From Acidimicrobiales bacterium (GTDB lineage Bacteria > Actinomycetota > Acidimicrobiia > Acidimicrobiales > SZUA-35): DNA of 64,000 bases. The number at the start of each line of letters is the position of its first letter. Positions within the stretch are counted from its first letter, which is position 1. The translations under genes were made by a program, and so were the position numbers. The notes beneath the pieces are model-generated. The model did not search any database and was not told the origin of the DNA. It worked only from the letters and a program-made list of their open reading frames with translations. Shown here piece after piece: positions 44,394 through 51,948 of the stretch. Where the stretch lies: assembly GCA_041394265.1 (NCBI GenBank), contig JAWKIO010000005.1:3844001-3908000 (forward strand), in the 5' to 3' direction.

Positions 44394-45386
44394 TCATCCG
44401 AGTGCCTCGACGATTCGTTCTGCGTTCGTGCGCATCATCTCCACGTAGGTCGACCCGCCCGAGCCTGGCTCGCCGAGCGACTCCGAGAACAGTTCGACCA
44501 CGTGGACGTCGCCGCCGACCTCGGCGGCAAGGGTCTGTGCGAGCTCGTTGGACGAGGACGTGTCGGCAAAGATCGCAGCGACGCCCTCGTGCTCGATCTC
44601 CTCGGCGAGAGCGGCCAGATCCTGAGCACTGGCCCCGTCTGCCGTCGAACCCGAGGGGATGACCGCACCGACCACGTCGAAACCGTAGCGTTCGGCGAAG
44701 TAGCCGAAGACCTCGTGGTTGGTGATCAGTACACGGCGATCGGACGGAACGGCGTCGAGGATCGCCGCGACCTCGGTGTCGAGGGCGGTGAGCTCGGTGA
44801 CGTAGGCGTCGATGTTGGCCTGGAGCGCCGCCGTATCGACGCCGTCGAGATTGGCAAGAAGGAACTCGCCGATGGCGTCGGCGGCCTGCGCCATGCGAGC
44901 GACGTCGGTGAAGAAGTGGGGATCCGCACCCTCGTGATCATGCTCGTCGTCGGCATGGTCTTCTTCGTCGGCATGGTCTTCGTCGTGGCCCTGCTCGGTG
45001 AACTCGAGCTTCTCGACGGCAGCGATCGCCTCGAAGGTCGGAATGCCATCGGCCTCGGCGCTCTCGATCACGTCGAGCAGGGTCTCTTCGAAGTCGGCGC
45101 CGTTCACGATCAGCACGTCGGCACTCTGGATCTGGTTGACCTCCTGCGCAGATGCTTGGAAGTCGTGGGGATCGGCGCCGATCGGCATGATGGTGACGAC
45201 CTCGGCCGTAGCGCCCACCAGCTCGCCAACCACGTCGCCGAGGATGTTGGTGGTCACCACCACGGTCGGGCGGTCCGCATCGGACGTCTGCGCTCCGTCG
45301 CCCGAGCTGTCGGTCTGGCCACAGGCGCCGACGAGTGCGGTCGCCCCGAGGAGCGCGGCCAGCCACCGTGTTCGCTGCCGGGCCAC
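44394..45386 (-). CDS. aztC: Zinc ABC transporter substrate-binding lipoprotein (AztC/ZnuA-like)
   Basis: This 330-residue lipoprotein has a signal peptide with lipobox ALVGAC (Cys about residue 23) and the cluster A-1 binding fold: VVVTTNILGDVVGELVG (about 42-58), IMPIGADPHDFQAS (about 66-79), then an acidic His-rich loop rich in HxD/HxE pairs (about 131-155) ending DPHFFTD, and ITNHEVFGYF (about 223). The His loop is typical of zinc carriers and probably gathers or senses Zn2+. It starts at GTG 45386, after GGAGG. A pair of repeats lies in the divergent promoter region. Confidence 0.87.
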   Translation of the reverse strand: MARQRTRWLAALLGATALVGACGQTDSSGDGAQTSDADRPTVVVTTNILGDVVGELVGATAEVVTIMPIGADPHDFQASAQEVNQIQSADVLIVNGADFEETLLDVIESAEADGIPTFEAIAAVEKLEFTEQGHDEDHADEEDHADDEHDHEGADPHFFTDVARMAQAADAIGEFLLANLDGVDTAALQANIDAYVTELTALDTEVAAILDAVPSDRRVLITNHEVFGYFAERYGFDVVGAVIPSGSTADGASAQDLAALAEEIEHEGVAAIFADTSSSNELAQTLAAEVGGDVHVVELFSESLGEPGSGGSTYVEMMRTNAERIVEALG

Positions 45387-45404
45387 GATGCCACCTCCAG
45401 GATT

Positions 45405-45418
45405 GAGAATCACTCCCG
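45405..45418. promoter_or_regulatory. Candidate zinc-regulator box, copy 1
   Basis: GAGAATCACTCCCG lies 19 bp upstream of the aztC start and recurs with two changes at 45458-45471. The core GAGAAYCAYTCCC is partly self-complementary, as expected for a Fur-family (Zur) dimer site. Confidence 0.5.
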
Positions 45419-45457
45419 AAGCGTAAGGTCGGCCCTGGTCGCCCCACAACCCAAAGC

Positions 45458-45471
45458 GAGAACCATTCCCG
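45458..45471. promoter_or_regulatory. Candidate zinc-regulator box, copy 2
   Basis: GAGAACCATTCCCG repeats the box at 45405 in the same orientation, 53 bp (five helical turns) away, and just upstream of the -10 of the divergent aztA gene. Confidence 0.5.
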
Positions 45472-45482
45472 GTTTCGCTGGC

Positions 45483-45488
45483 TAGCCT
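45483..45488 (+). promoter_or_regulatory. -10 hexamer TAGCCT, probable leaderless promoter of aztA
   Basis: TAGCCT ends 6 nt before ATG 45495 with no ribosome site between. Box copy 2 (45458-45471) covers the position expected for the -35 region, which fits repression. Confidence 0.5.
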
Positions 45489-45494
45489 GTCGCG

Positions 45495-46241
45495 ATGTCG
45501 TTGGCGATCGAGGTCGACAAGCTGGAAGTTCGCTATGACGATCGCGTCGCCCTCGGCGATGTCACCATGTCCCTCGATGCCGGATCGTCGCTGGCGATCA
45601 TCGGGCCCAACGGGTCGGGGAAGTCCACGCTCCTCGCCGCCATCGCCGGCCTCGCGAAGCCGTCTCGGGGTGCGGTGTCGACCTTCGGTGTGTCCCCCGC
45701 CTTCGTGCTGCAGTCGACCGAGGTCGACCGAAGTCTGCCGATCACGGTCCGCGACACCGTCGGTCTCGCTCGATACCCGAGCCTGGGTCTGCTGCGTCGG
45801 TTCGGCGCTCGTGATCGCCAGGCGGTGGCCGATGCCCTCGAACGTCTCGACATCGCCGATCTGGCCGACCGTCAGATCCACGAGCTGTCGGGCGGCCAAC
45901 GGCAACGGGTGCTGGTCGCGCAGGGCCTCGCCCAGGAGAGTCCGATCCTGCTCCTCGACGAGCCGATCACCGCACTCGACATCGGGTCGCGAGCCATCAT
46001 CCTCGACGTCATGAGTGAGGAACGGGCCGCCGGCCGCACCGTGCTGATGACGACGCATGATCTCGACGATGCGCGTCGATGCCAGTTCGTGCTGCTCCTG
46101 CGGACGACGCCGGTCGCCTACGGAACGCCGGCCGAAGTGCTCACCGAGGCCCACCTGGCTCGTGCGTTCGGCGGACACTTCGTGCGAGTTGGCGACCGGC
46201 TACTCCTCGACGACCCGCACCACCATCACCATCACCACTGA
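45495..46241 (+). CDS. aztA: Zinc ABC transporter ATP-binding protein with a natural His7 tail (AztA-like)
   Basis: This 248-residue ATPase has Walker A GPNGSGKST (about residues 38-46), the AztA-like FVLQSTEVDRSLPITVRDTV, signature LSGGQRQRV (about 135) and Walker B ILLLDEPITALD (about 155). It is divergently transcribed from the binding protein and permease genes. The protein ends in Asp-Asp-Pro followed by seven consecutive His residues and the stop, which would coordinate zinc at the cytoplasmic face. The tail resembles an affinity tag but is continuous with an otherwise natural gene. Confidence 0.85.
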   Translation: MSLAIEVDKLEVRYDDRVALGDVTMSLDAGSSLAIIGPNGSGKSTLLAAIAGLAKPSRGAVSTFGVSPAFVLQSTEVDRSLPITVRDTVGLARYPSLGLLRRFGARDRQAVADALERLDIADLADRQIHELSGGQRQRVLVAQGLAQESPILLLDEPITALDIGSRAIILDVMSEERAAGRTVLMTTHDLDDARRCQFVLLLRTTPVAYGTPAEVLTEAHLARAFGGHFVRVGDRLLLDDPHHHHHHH

Positions 46242-46284
46242 GTCGCCGCGTCGTCACGGCTCCGGTGTCGGTTGATTCGCATGT

Positions 46285-47130
46285 TCAATCACGGTGGACC
46301 GGACGAGGATCCGCTCGGCTCTGATGTCGAGCGACGACATGGTGTCGACCGATGGGGACGACCATCGGTCGGCCGGCGACCGGATCGGTCATCACGTGCG
46401 ACGCCAGGCCGAACACCTCATCCACGAGGGCCTCGGACACGACCTGCTCGGGAGGTCCGAGCGCTGCGATCCGGCCATTCGCCATGGCCACCAAGAAGTC
46501 GGCGTAGCGGGCTGCGAGGTTGAGTTCATGGAGCACCATCACCACCGTCGTCCCTCGGCGCCGGTTGAGATCGACGAGCAGATCCAACACCTCGACCTGA
46601 TGGCTGACGTCGAGATAGGTGGTGGGTTCGTCCAACAGCAGGATGTCGGTGCGTTGGGCCAAGGCCATGGCGATCCACACTCGCTGACGCTGGCCGCCGG
46701 AGAGTTCGTCGACGAGGCGGTCGGCGAGATCGGCGGTGCCGGTCATGGCGAGTGCCTCGGTGACAGCCTCGGCATCGTCGGTGCTCCACCGACCCATCCA
46801 GTTCTGGTGCGGATGTCGCCCACGGGCGACGAGGTCGGCTACGGCGATGCCTTCGGGGGCGAGTGGAGACTGTGGCAACAATCCGAGCGTCCGGGCGACG
46901 TCTTTCGTCGCCCGCTGCCGAAGGTCTTTCCCGTCGAGAACGACCCGTCCCTCGCTCGGCTCGAGTAGGCGGACCAGCGCTCGCAGCAACGTCGACTTCC
47001 CGCAAGCATTGGCGCCCACGATCGCCGTGATCCTGCCGGTCGGAACAGCGAGGTCGAGGGCCTCGACGACCGTTCGGTCGCCATACGCGAGCGTGACGCT
47101 CTCGGCGCTCAACTGGTGGTCGCAGTTCAT
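46285..47130 (-). CDS. Iron-siderophore ABC transporter ATP-binding protein
   Basis: This 281-residue FepC/FecE-type ATPase has Walker A GANACGKST (about residues 37-45), signature LSGGQRQRVWIAMALAQ (about 142-158) and Walker B ILLLDEPTTYLDVSHQ (about 162-177), the last being typical of siderophore and cobalamin importers. Cys replaces the usual Gly in Walker A. ATG 47130 follows GGAGGA; ATG 47160 overlapping the permease stop is a possible alternative start. It is the last gene of the four-gene iron import operon. Confidence 0.88.
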   Translation of the reverse strand: MNCDHQLSAESVTLAYGDRTVVEALDLAVPTGRITAIVGANACGKSTLLRALVRLLEPSEGRVVLDGKDLRQRATKDVARTLGLLPQSPLAPEGIAVADLVARGRHPHQNWMGRWSTDDAEAVTEALAMTGTADLADRLVDELSGGQRQRVWIAMALAQRTDILLLDEPTTYLDVSHQVEVLDLLVDLNRRRGTTVVMVLHELNLAARYADFLVAMANGRIAALGPPEQVVSEALVDEVFGLASHVMTDPVAGRPMVVPIGRHHVVARHQSRADPRPVHRD

Positions 47131-47156
47131 CTGTTCCTCCGGCCGGGACACCCGCT

Positions 47157-48194
47157 TCATGAGCCGACTCGTCGTTGGGTGGTGATGAGGACGTACACCA
47201 GGTACGGCGCGCCGAGGGCGCCGGTGATCACGCCGACCGGGTAGCGGGTGCCGAACGACCACTGGCCGACGAGGTCGGCCCCGAGCACGACGGCGGCGCC
47301 GACGAGCGCCGCCGAGATCAGCAGCGATTGCGAGGTGCCGACGATGCGGGCGGCGATCGGCCCGGCGAGGAAGGCGACGAAGGCAATGGGACCCGACGCT
47401 GCGGTCGCGAAGGCGATCAGTGCCACGGCGGAGAGGATCACGGTCAGGCGCGTGCGCTCGACCGCTACGCCGAGGGCAGCCGCAGCGTCGTCGCCGAGGC
47501 GAAGAAGGTCGAGGCCTCGTTGGGTGCTCCAGAGCACCGGACCGAACACTACGAGGGCGGCGAGGGCAGGAATGACCTGCTCCCACGTGGTGGCATTGAG
47601 GCTGCCGGTCAGCCACCGCAGTGCCGTCTGGATGTCCCACGACGCCGAGCGAACGATCACGTAGGCAACCACGCTGTCGAGCATGGCCGAGACCGCAATG
47701 CCGATCAGGATCAGGCGGGTGCCGACGAGTCCGTCGGCGTAGGCCAACAGCGCGATCACGGCAGCGACGGTGAGTGCGGCGGTGACCGCGAGGGCTGAGA
47801 CCCGAGACTCGTTCCAGCCCAGCCACACGATGCCGACGACGCCGGCCGCACTCGCCCCGGCGCTGATGCCGATGATGTCGGGTGACGCCAGCGGGTTGCG
47901 CAGCATCGACTGGAATGCTGCTCCGGCCATTCCGAAGCACGCACCGACCACGACGGCCAGCACGGCGCGGGGTAGACGAAGCTGGCCCACGGTGAAGGAG
48001 GCGCCCTCGACGTCTCGCCCCGCGATGACCTCGAGCACCTCGCGAGGGGAGTAGGTGGTGTGCCCGTACATCAACGACGCGGCGAACAACGCAACGACGA
48101 CCGTCGCGAGCACGCCCGTTGCGACGGCGCAACGCCGAACGCGCTGCCGGCGACCGGACTCGATCGTCGCGATGAGTGTCGTGGTGGTCGTCAA
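47157..48194 (-). CDS. Iron-siderophore ABC transporter permease (FecD/FepG type)
   Basis: This 345-residue permease of the FecCD family has about ten helices, with RLPRAVLAVVVGACFGMAG (about residues 73-91), MLRNPLASPDIIGISAGAS (about 96-114) and ASGPIAFVAFLAGPIAARIVG (about 266-286) as landmarks. It pairs with the next permease upstream. The start is TTG 48194, overlapping the stop of that gene as TTGA, so translation is coupled. Confidence 0.9.
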   Translation of the reverse strand: MTTTTTLIATIESGRRQRVRRCAVATGVLATVVVALFAASLMYGHTTYSPREVLEVIAGRDVEGASFTVGQLRLPRAVLAVVVGACFGMAGAAFQSMLRNPLASPDIIGISAGASAAGVVGIVWLGWNESRVSALAVTAALTVAAVIALLAYADGLVGTRLILIGIAVSAMLDSVVAYVIVRSASWDIQTALRWLTGSLNATTWEQVIPALAALVVFGPVLWSTQRGLDLLRLGDDAAAALGVAVERTRLTVILSAVALIAFATAASGPIAFVAFLAGPIAARIVGTSQSLLISAALVGAAVVLGADLVGQWSFGTRYPVGVITGALGAPYLVYVLITTQRRVGS

Positions 48195-49261
48195 CGCAAC
48201 CTCACGCGATCACTGCGGATGACGCCGATGAAGACGGGGGCACCGACAAAGGCAGTGACGATTCCCACGTCGAGCTCCGACGGTCGGGTCACCACTCGAC
48301 CCACCACATCCGAGCACACGAGCAGAACGGCCCCGCCAAGTGCGCAGAACGGAAGCAGGTGCCGGTGATCCACCCCGACGACGGCTCGCATCAGATGAGG
48401 AACGACGAGACCGACGAAGGCGATGGGTCCGGCCACCGCCGTGGCCGCCCCCACCAGCGTGACCGCCCCGAGCGAGGCAACCAGCCTGGTTCGAGCAACC
48501 CTCGCCCCCAGTCCGGCGGCAACGTCGTCACCGAGCGCAAGCGCGTTGATCCCGCGAGCCGACCCGAGGCAGACGAGGGCCCCGGCGGCGAAGAACGGCG
48601 AGACCAGAGCGATCCTGTCCCATTCGGCTCCGCCGACCCCGCCAATCTGCCAGAAGCGGAACTGGTCCATGACGTCGACCCGCGGGAGAAGGATCGCGCT
48701 GATCAATGAGCTGAAGGCCGCCCAGGTGGCGGCGCCGGCCAGCGCCAGCTTGATCGGGGTGGGTCCGCCGAAGCCGGTCGACCCGAGGACCCAGACGAAG
48801 AGTGCGGCACCGGCGCTACCGGCGATGGCCACCCACAGATACCCGAGGGGGCTCGACAGACCGAAGAACGCGATGCCGATCACGACCGCAAGCGACGCGC
48901 CCGAGGAGATCCCGAGGATGCCGGGGTCGGCCAACGGATTCCGGGTGACGCCCTGGAGGGCGGCTCCGCCGATCGCATTGGCGGCGCCAACGAGGACGGC
49001 GAGCACCGTTCGCGGGAGACGCTGGCGGACGGCGATCTGCGAGAGGTTGTCCTCGCTGCCACCGAGCGCCGACACGACGTCGTCGAGGGAGACGACCCGC
49101 GCCCCGAGCGCCACCGAAGCGAAGAGCGCAAGCGTCAGCACGACCAACGTGGAGGCGGCGAGGGTGATCGTCCGGCTCGATGTGAGCCGGAGTCGTTCCG
49201 GCGCCGTGCGTTCGCTCGCTGACCGGTCCCTGCTGGTGTTGGAGGTGATCGTCGATGCCAT
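48191..49261 (-). CDS. Iron-siderophore ABC transporter permease (FecC/FepD type)
   Basis: This permease of about 356 residues has the FecCD landmarks RQRLPRTVLAVLVGAANAIGG, GVTRNPLADPGILGISSGAS and the C-terminal GPIAFVGLVVPHLMRAVVG, plus about nine hydrophobic helices. ATG 49261 is used; TTG 49276 in the same frame overlaps the binding-protein stop as TTGA, the arrangement seen at the next gene, and may be the true start. Neither has a clear ribosome site, consistent with coupling to upstream translation. Confidence 0.9.
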   Translation of the reverse strand: MASTITSNTSRDRSASERTAPERLRLTSSRTITLAASTLVVLTLALFASVALGARVVSLDDVVSALGGSEDNLSQIAVRQRLPRTVLAVLVGAANAIGGAALQGVTRNPLADPGILGISSGASLAVVIGIAFFGLSSPLGYLWVAIAGSAGAALFVWVLGSTGFGGPTPIKLALAGAATWAAFSSLISAILLPRVDVMDQFRFWQIGGVGGAEWDRIALVSPFFAAGALVCLGSARGINALALGDDVAAGLGARVARTRLVASLGAVTLVGAATAVAGPIAFVGLVVPHLMRAVVGVDHRHLLPFCALGGAVLLVCSDVVGRVVTRPSELDVGIVTAFVGAPVFIGVIRSDRVRLR

Positions 49262-49272
49262 CGCAGCGACGA

Positions 49273-50394
49273 TCAACCGGCGTTCGCCGCGGCGGCTGCG
49301 AGCAACGAGAAGTAGTCGTCGATGTTCCAAGGAATGGACAGCGGTGACGGGTTGGCCGACGCAGCGAGTGGGGTGGAGTTCTCGAGGACGGCGACGGCGC
49401 CGTTTGCGATCGCCGGGATCGATCCGATCAATGGGTCGGCCTGGAGCGCAGCAAGGGTGGACTCGTCGCCGTAGGCGACGAACACATCGGCGTCGGCGAA
49501 CAGATCGGCCTGCTCGGCGCTGATCGTGTCGTAGAACGCTTCGGTGCCGGCTGAGCGCTCGGCGACGACATCCGGTGTCTGGATGCCGAGTTCCATCAGG
49601 AACCCGGGGCGGGTGTCGTGGGTGGTGTAGAAGCCGATCTGGCTCGTGTCGGCCGGGTCGATGTAGGAGAAGACGACCTTCTTGCCTTCCAACTCGGCGT
49701 GGCCGCTGAACGCCTCGGCCACGATGGCCTCGAGCTCGGCGATCAAGGCTGCGCCCTCGTCGGCCATCCCCATCGCCTCGGCGTTGATCGCGATCATGTC
49801 GTGTACCGACGTGCCCCAAGCGACCTCGGGGTACGGAATGGTGGGAGCGATCTGGCTCAAGGTGTCGAAGTCCTCCTGGGTCAACCCGGAGTACGAGGCC
49901 AAGATGACATCCGGCCCGGTGTTGGCGACGGCTTCGAAGTCGATGCCGTCGGTCTCGTCGAACAGCACGGGTGTCTCGGCGCCGAGCTCGTCGAGCCGGG
50001 CCTCGACCCAGGGCATGATGCCGTCGCCGTCATCATCACCCCAGGTGGCCTTGGCCATGCCGACCGGCACCACGCCGAGGGCAAGGGGCACCTCGTGGTT
50101 GGCCCAAGCGACCGTGGCCACACGCTTCGGCGCAGCCTCGATGACGGTCTCGCCATAGACGTGCTCGATGGTGATGGGGAAGGAGCTGCCCGCTTCGCCG
50201 GCGGTGGTGGCGTCGTCGGATGCCTCGGTGATCGGCGACTCGGAATGATCCGCATCGGGCGATGCCGACGCTGCCTCGGTCGTGGAGACCGCAGGAGCGG
50301 CCGTTTCGTCGACGGCGTCGGTGCTGCCGCACGAGGCGGCGATCAGCGCTGCGGCCAGCAGCAACAGGGGGTAACGGGCAACTCGCCAGATCAT
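49273..50394 (-). CDS. Iron-siderophore-binding lipoprotein (FepB/FecB type)
   Basis: This 373-residue lipoprotein has a lipobox LIAASC (Cys about residue 22), a Ser/Thr/Glu-rich linker to about 70, then a cluster A-8 fold: ITIEHVYGETVIEAAPKRVA (about 76-95), PDVILASYSGLTQEDF (about 159) and FVAYGDE (about 313). It captures ferric siderophores for the permease pair encoded downstream. ATG 50394 follows AAAGGAC. An ATGTTAAG-N6-TAAC motif lies 20-37 bp before the start, as at FTR1, which suggests iron repression. Confidence 0.9.
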   Translation of the reverse strand: MIWRVARYPLLLLAAALIAASCGSTDAVDETAAPAVSTTEAASASPDADHSESPITEASDDATTAGEAGSSFPITIEHVYGETVIEAAPKRVATVAWANHEVPLALGVVPVGMAKATWGDDDGDGIMPWVEARLDELGAETPVLFDETDGIDFEAVANTGPDVILASYSGLTQEDFDTLSQIAPTIPYPEVAWGTSVHDMIAINAEAMGMADEGAALIAELEAIVAEAFSGHAELEGKKVVFSYIDPADTSQIGFYTTHDTRPGFLMELGIQTPDVVAERSAGTEAFYDTISAEQADLFADADVFVAYGDESTLAALQADPLIGSIPAIANGAVAVLENSTPLAASANPSPLSIPWNIDDYFSLLAAAAANAG

Positions 50395-50413
50395 AAACCA
50401 GTCCTTTTCTCAG

Positions 50414-50431
50414 ATGTTAAGTTACCCTAAC
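50414..50431. promoter_or_regulatory. Iron-box-like operator before the siderophore operon
   Basis: ATGTTAAG-N6-TAAC matches the FTR1 operator at 25401-25418 exactly at its fixed positions and in the same orientation to its gene. Read on the minus strand it also resembles the DtxR/IdeR consensus beginning TTAGGnTAnC. Confidence 0.6.
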
Positions 50432-50460
50432 GCATGAGAAGTCGAGTGCCAACCAGCGCA

Positions 50461-51396
50461 TCACCGTCCAGCGATGCGACGTGCCGACCGGTCGAGAAAC
50501 GCCGCGACGCGCTCCACTCGATAGAGCGGGAGCAGGGCGAAGCCGAGCCCGTTGTAGGAGAAGAAGACGAACATCGTGAGCAGGGTGCCGAGATGGAACG
50601 CGACGATGCTCGGTACCCAGATCCGGCGGAACCGGCCCCCGAACAAGGCCAATGGCGCCAGGAGTTCGACGGCCAAGCCGGCGAGGGCCATCGGGCCGAG
50701 GAGTTGCGCTCGGCCGATCACGAACGTCGCGAGCGGCGGCCGAGGTTCACCGAGCAGGTCGAGACGAGTCGCCGAATAGGCGATGTGGTTGGCAAGCGTC
50801 GTGCCATCGGCCCAGGCCAAACCTCCGTTGCGGAGCTTGGCGATGCCGGCCAGGGCGTAGGTGATCACCGTGATGATGGCCATCAGTCGGACAGGCCAGC
50901 CGTGGTGCGCCGTCCGACCTTCCACCGAAGCGCGCCGTCCCGATCGCAGCGAGAGGGCATCCGCCGCGGGCGACCATCCAAGGACCAGGAGGTGCAGCGT
51001 GACGAGGTGCTCGAAGTGGAGCATCTGGCCCCACGAGGCGTGGTAGGTCGCCCAGGCGAGCGTGCCCAGCGCGAAGACCGGCCCCGAGACCCGGTACCAG
51101 ACACCCGCAACGAAGCCGGCGCCGCTGAGCGCTGAGAGAGCGAACAGGGTCCAGAGCCACTCGGGTGCGACCGGTCCGCTGAGGAGACTTGCCAGTCCGA
51201 CCGGCTCGAACTCGTCGGCTGGGCGGCGGGCGAGTCGGTCGAACTCGCCGAAGCTGACGAACAGGTTGACGAGGGCGTAGCCACCGATGGCGAGACGAAG
51301 CGTTGCCAGACGTTCGGGTGGCGCCGGTTCCTGGAGCCAGTCGTCAAGACGGCGCGGCCACTGCGCTGGCTGAAGGCGGCGAGCGACGGACCTCAT
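50461..51396 (-). CDS. HTTM-domain membrane protein
   Basis: This 311-residue protein has about seven hydrophobic helices and resembles the HTTM (vitamin-K-dependent gamma-carboxylase-like) family: ERLATLRLAIGGYALVNLF (about residues 28-46), GWSPAADALSLRS (about 139) and YALAGIAKLRNGGLAWADGTTLANH (split across about 178-202), the last being characteristic. Catalytic carboxylase residues are not evident; bacterial members are mostly unassigned. ATG 51396 overlaps the stop of the small membrane protein upstream (ATGA). Confidence 0.8.
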   Translation of the reverse strand: MRSVARRLQPAQWPRRLDDWLQEPAPPERLATLRLAIGGYALVNLFVSFGEFDRLARRPADEFEPVGLASLLSGPVAPEWLWTLFALSALSGAGFVAGVWYRVSGPVFALGTLAWATYHASWGQMLHFEHLVTLHLLVLGWSPAADALSLRSGRRASVEGRTAHHGWPVRLMAIITVITYALAGIAKLRNGGLAWADGTTLANHIAYSATRLDLLGEPRPPLATFVIGRAQLLGPMALAGLAVELLAPLALFGGRFRRIWVPSIVAFHLGTLLTMFVFFSYNGLGFALLPLYRVERVAAFLDRSARRIAGR

Positions 51397-51869
51397 GACG
51401 CTGTCTCGCAGCTGGCGTGAACGTCACGCTCGAGCAGCGATTCCTCGCCTCGCAGGCGGGCAATGGTGTCGTGGCGTTCGGTGGCGATCTCGATGGCCGC
51501 CAGGTCGGCGTTCACTCGATTCGCGATGTCTTCACAGACCCGTCCTGCGTCGCCACGGCGGACCGCATCGTTGAGAAACGACTGCGCAATCAGGCGATCG
51601 CGGCTCTCGGCGATGGCCAGTGCCGACAGCGTTCGGCGGCTTCCTTCACGGTCGATGCCCGACGCCGTCACGAACGAACTGACGTTGCTTCGAGTGCCCG
51701 AGTACATCGGATACGTCGACAGCGGGAGGCTGTCGGTATTGCGGACGGCCGGCGAGAGCAGCGCAGCGATCACGATCGGCGTGACCACTCTCGGCCACCA
51801 CGATCGCTGGGTCGGCGTCGACTCGCCGACCGGTGCGGTGTTGGGTCGTTTGGCGGAGGGTTCGTGCAT
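51393..51869 (-). CDS. Small single-helix membrane protein paired with the HTTM protein
   Basis: This 158-residue protein has one N-terminal hydrophobic helix, WWPRVVTPIVIAALLSPAV (about residues 24-42), followed by a PLSTYPMYS segment and a soluble helical domain with scattered Arg/Glu. The STYPMYS-type motif occurs in small partners of HTTM proteins that I have seen described only as hypothetical. It overlaps the HTTM start by ATGA, so the two are co-translated and probably form one membrane complex. The start at ATG 51869 is tentative. Confidence 0.65.
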   Translation of the reverse strand: MHEPSAKRPNTAPVGESTPTQRSWWPRVVTPIVIAALLSPAVRNTDSLPLSTYPMYSGTRSNVSSFVTASGIDREGSRRTLSALAIAESRDRLIAQSFLNDAVRRGDAGRVCEDIANRVNADLAAIEIATERHDTIARLRGEESLLERDVHASCETAS

Positions 51870-51948
51870 CGGACGCAGACTCGTCGATTGGGCCGTGACT
51901 GCTACGTTGGCACCCGGCTCGGCTCCGGGCCGGATCGGAGACCACCAG

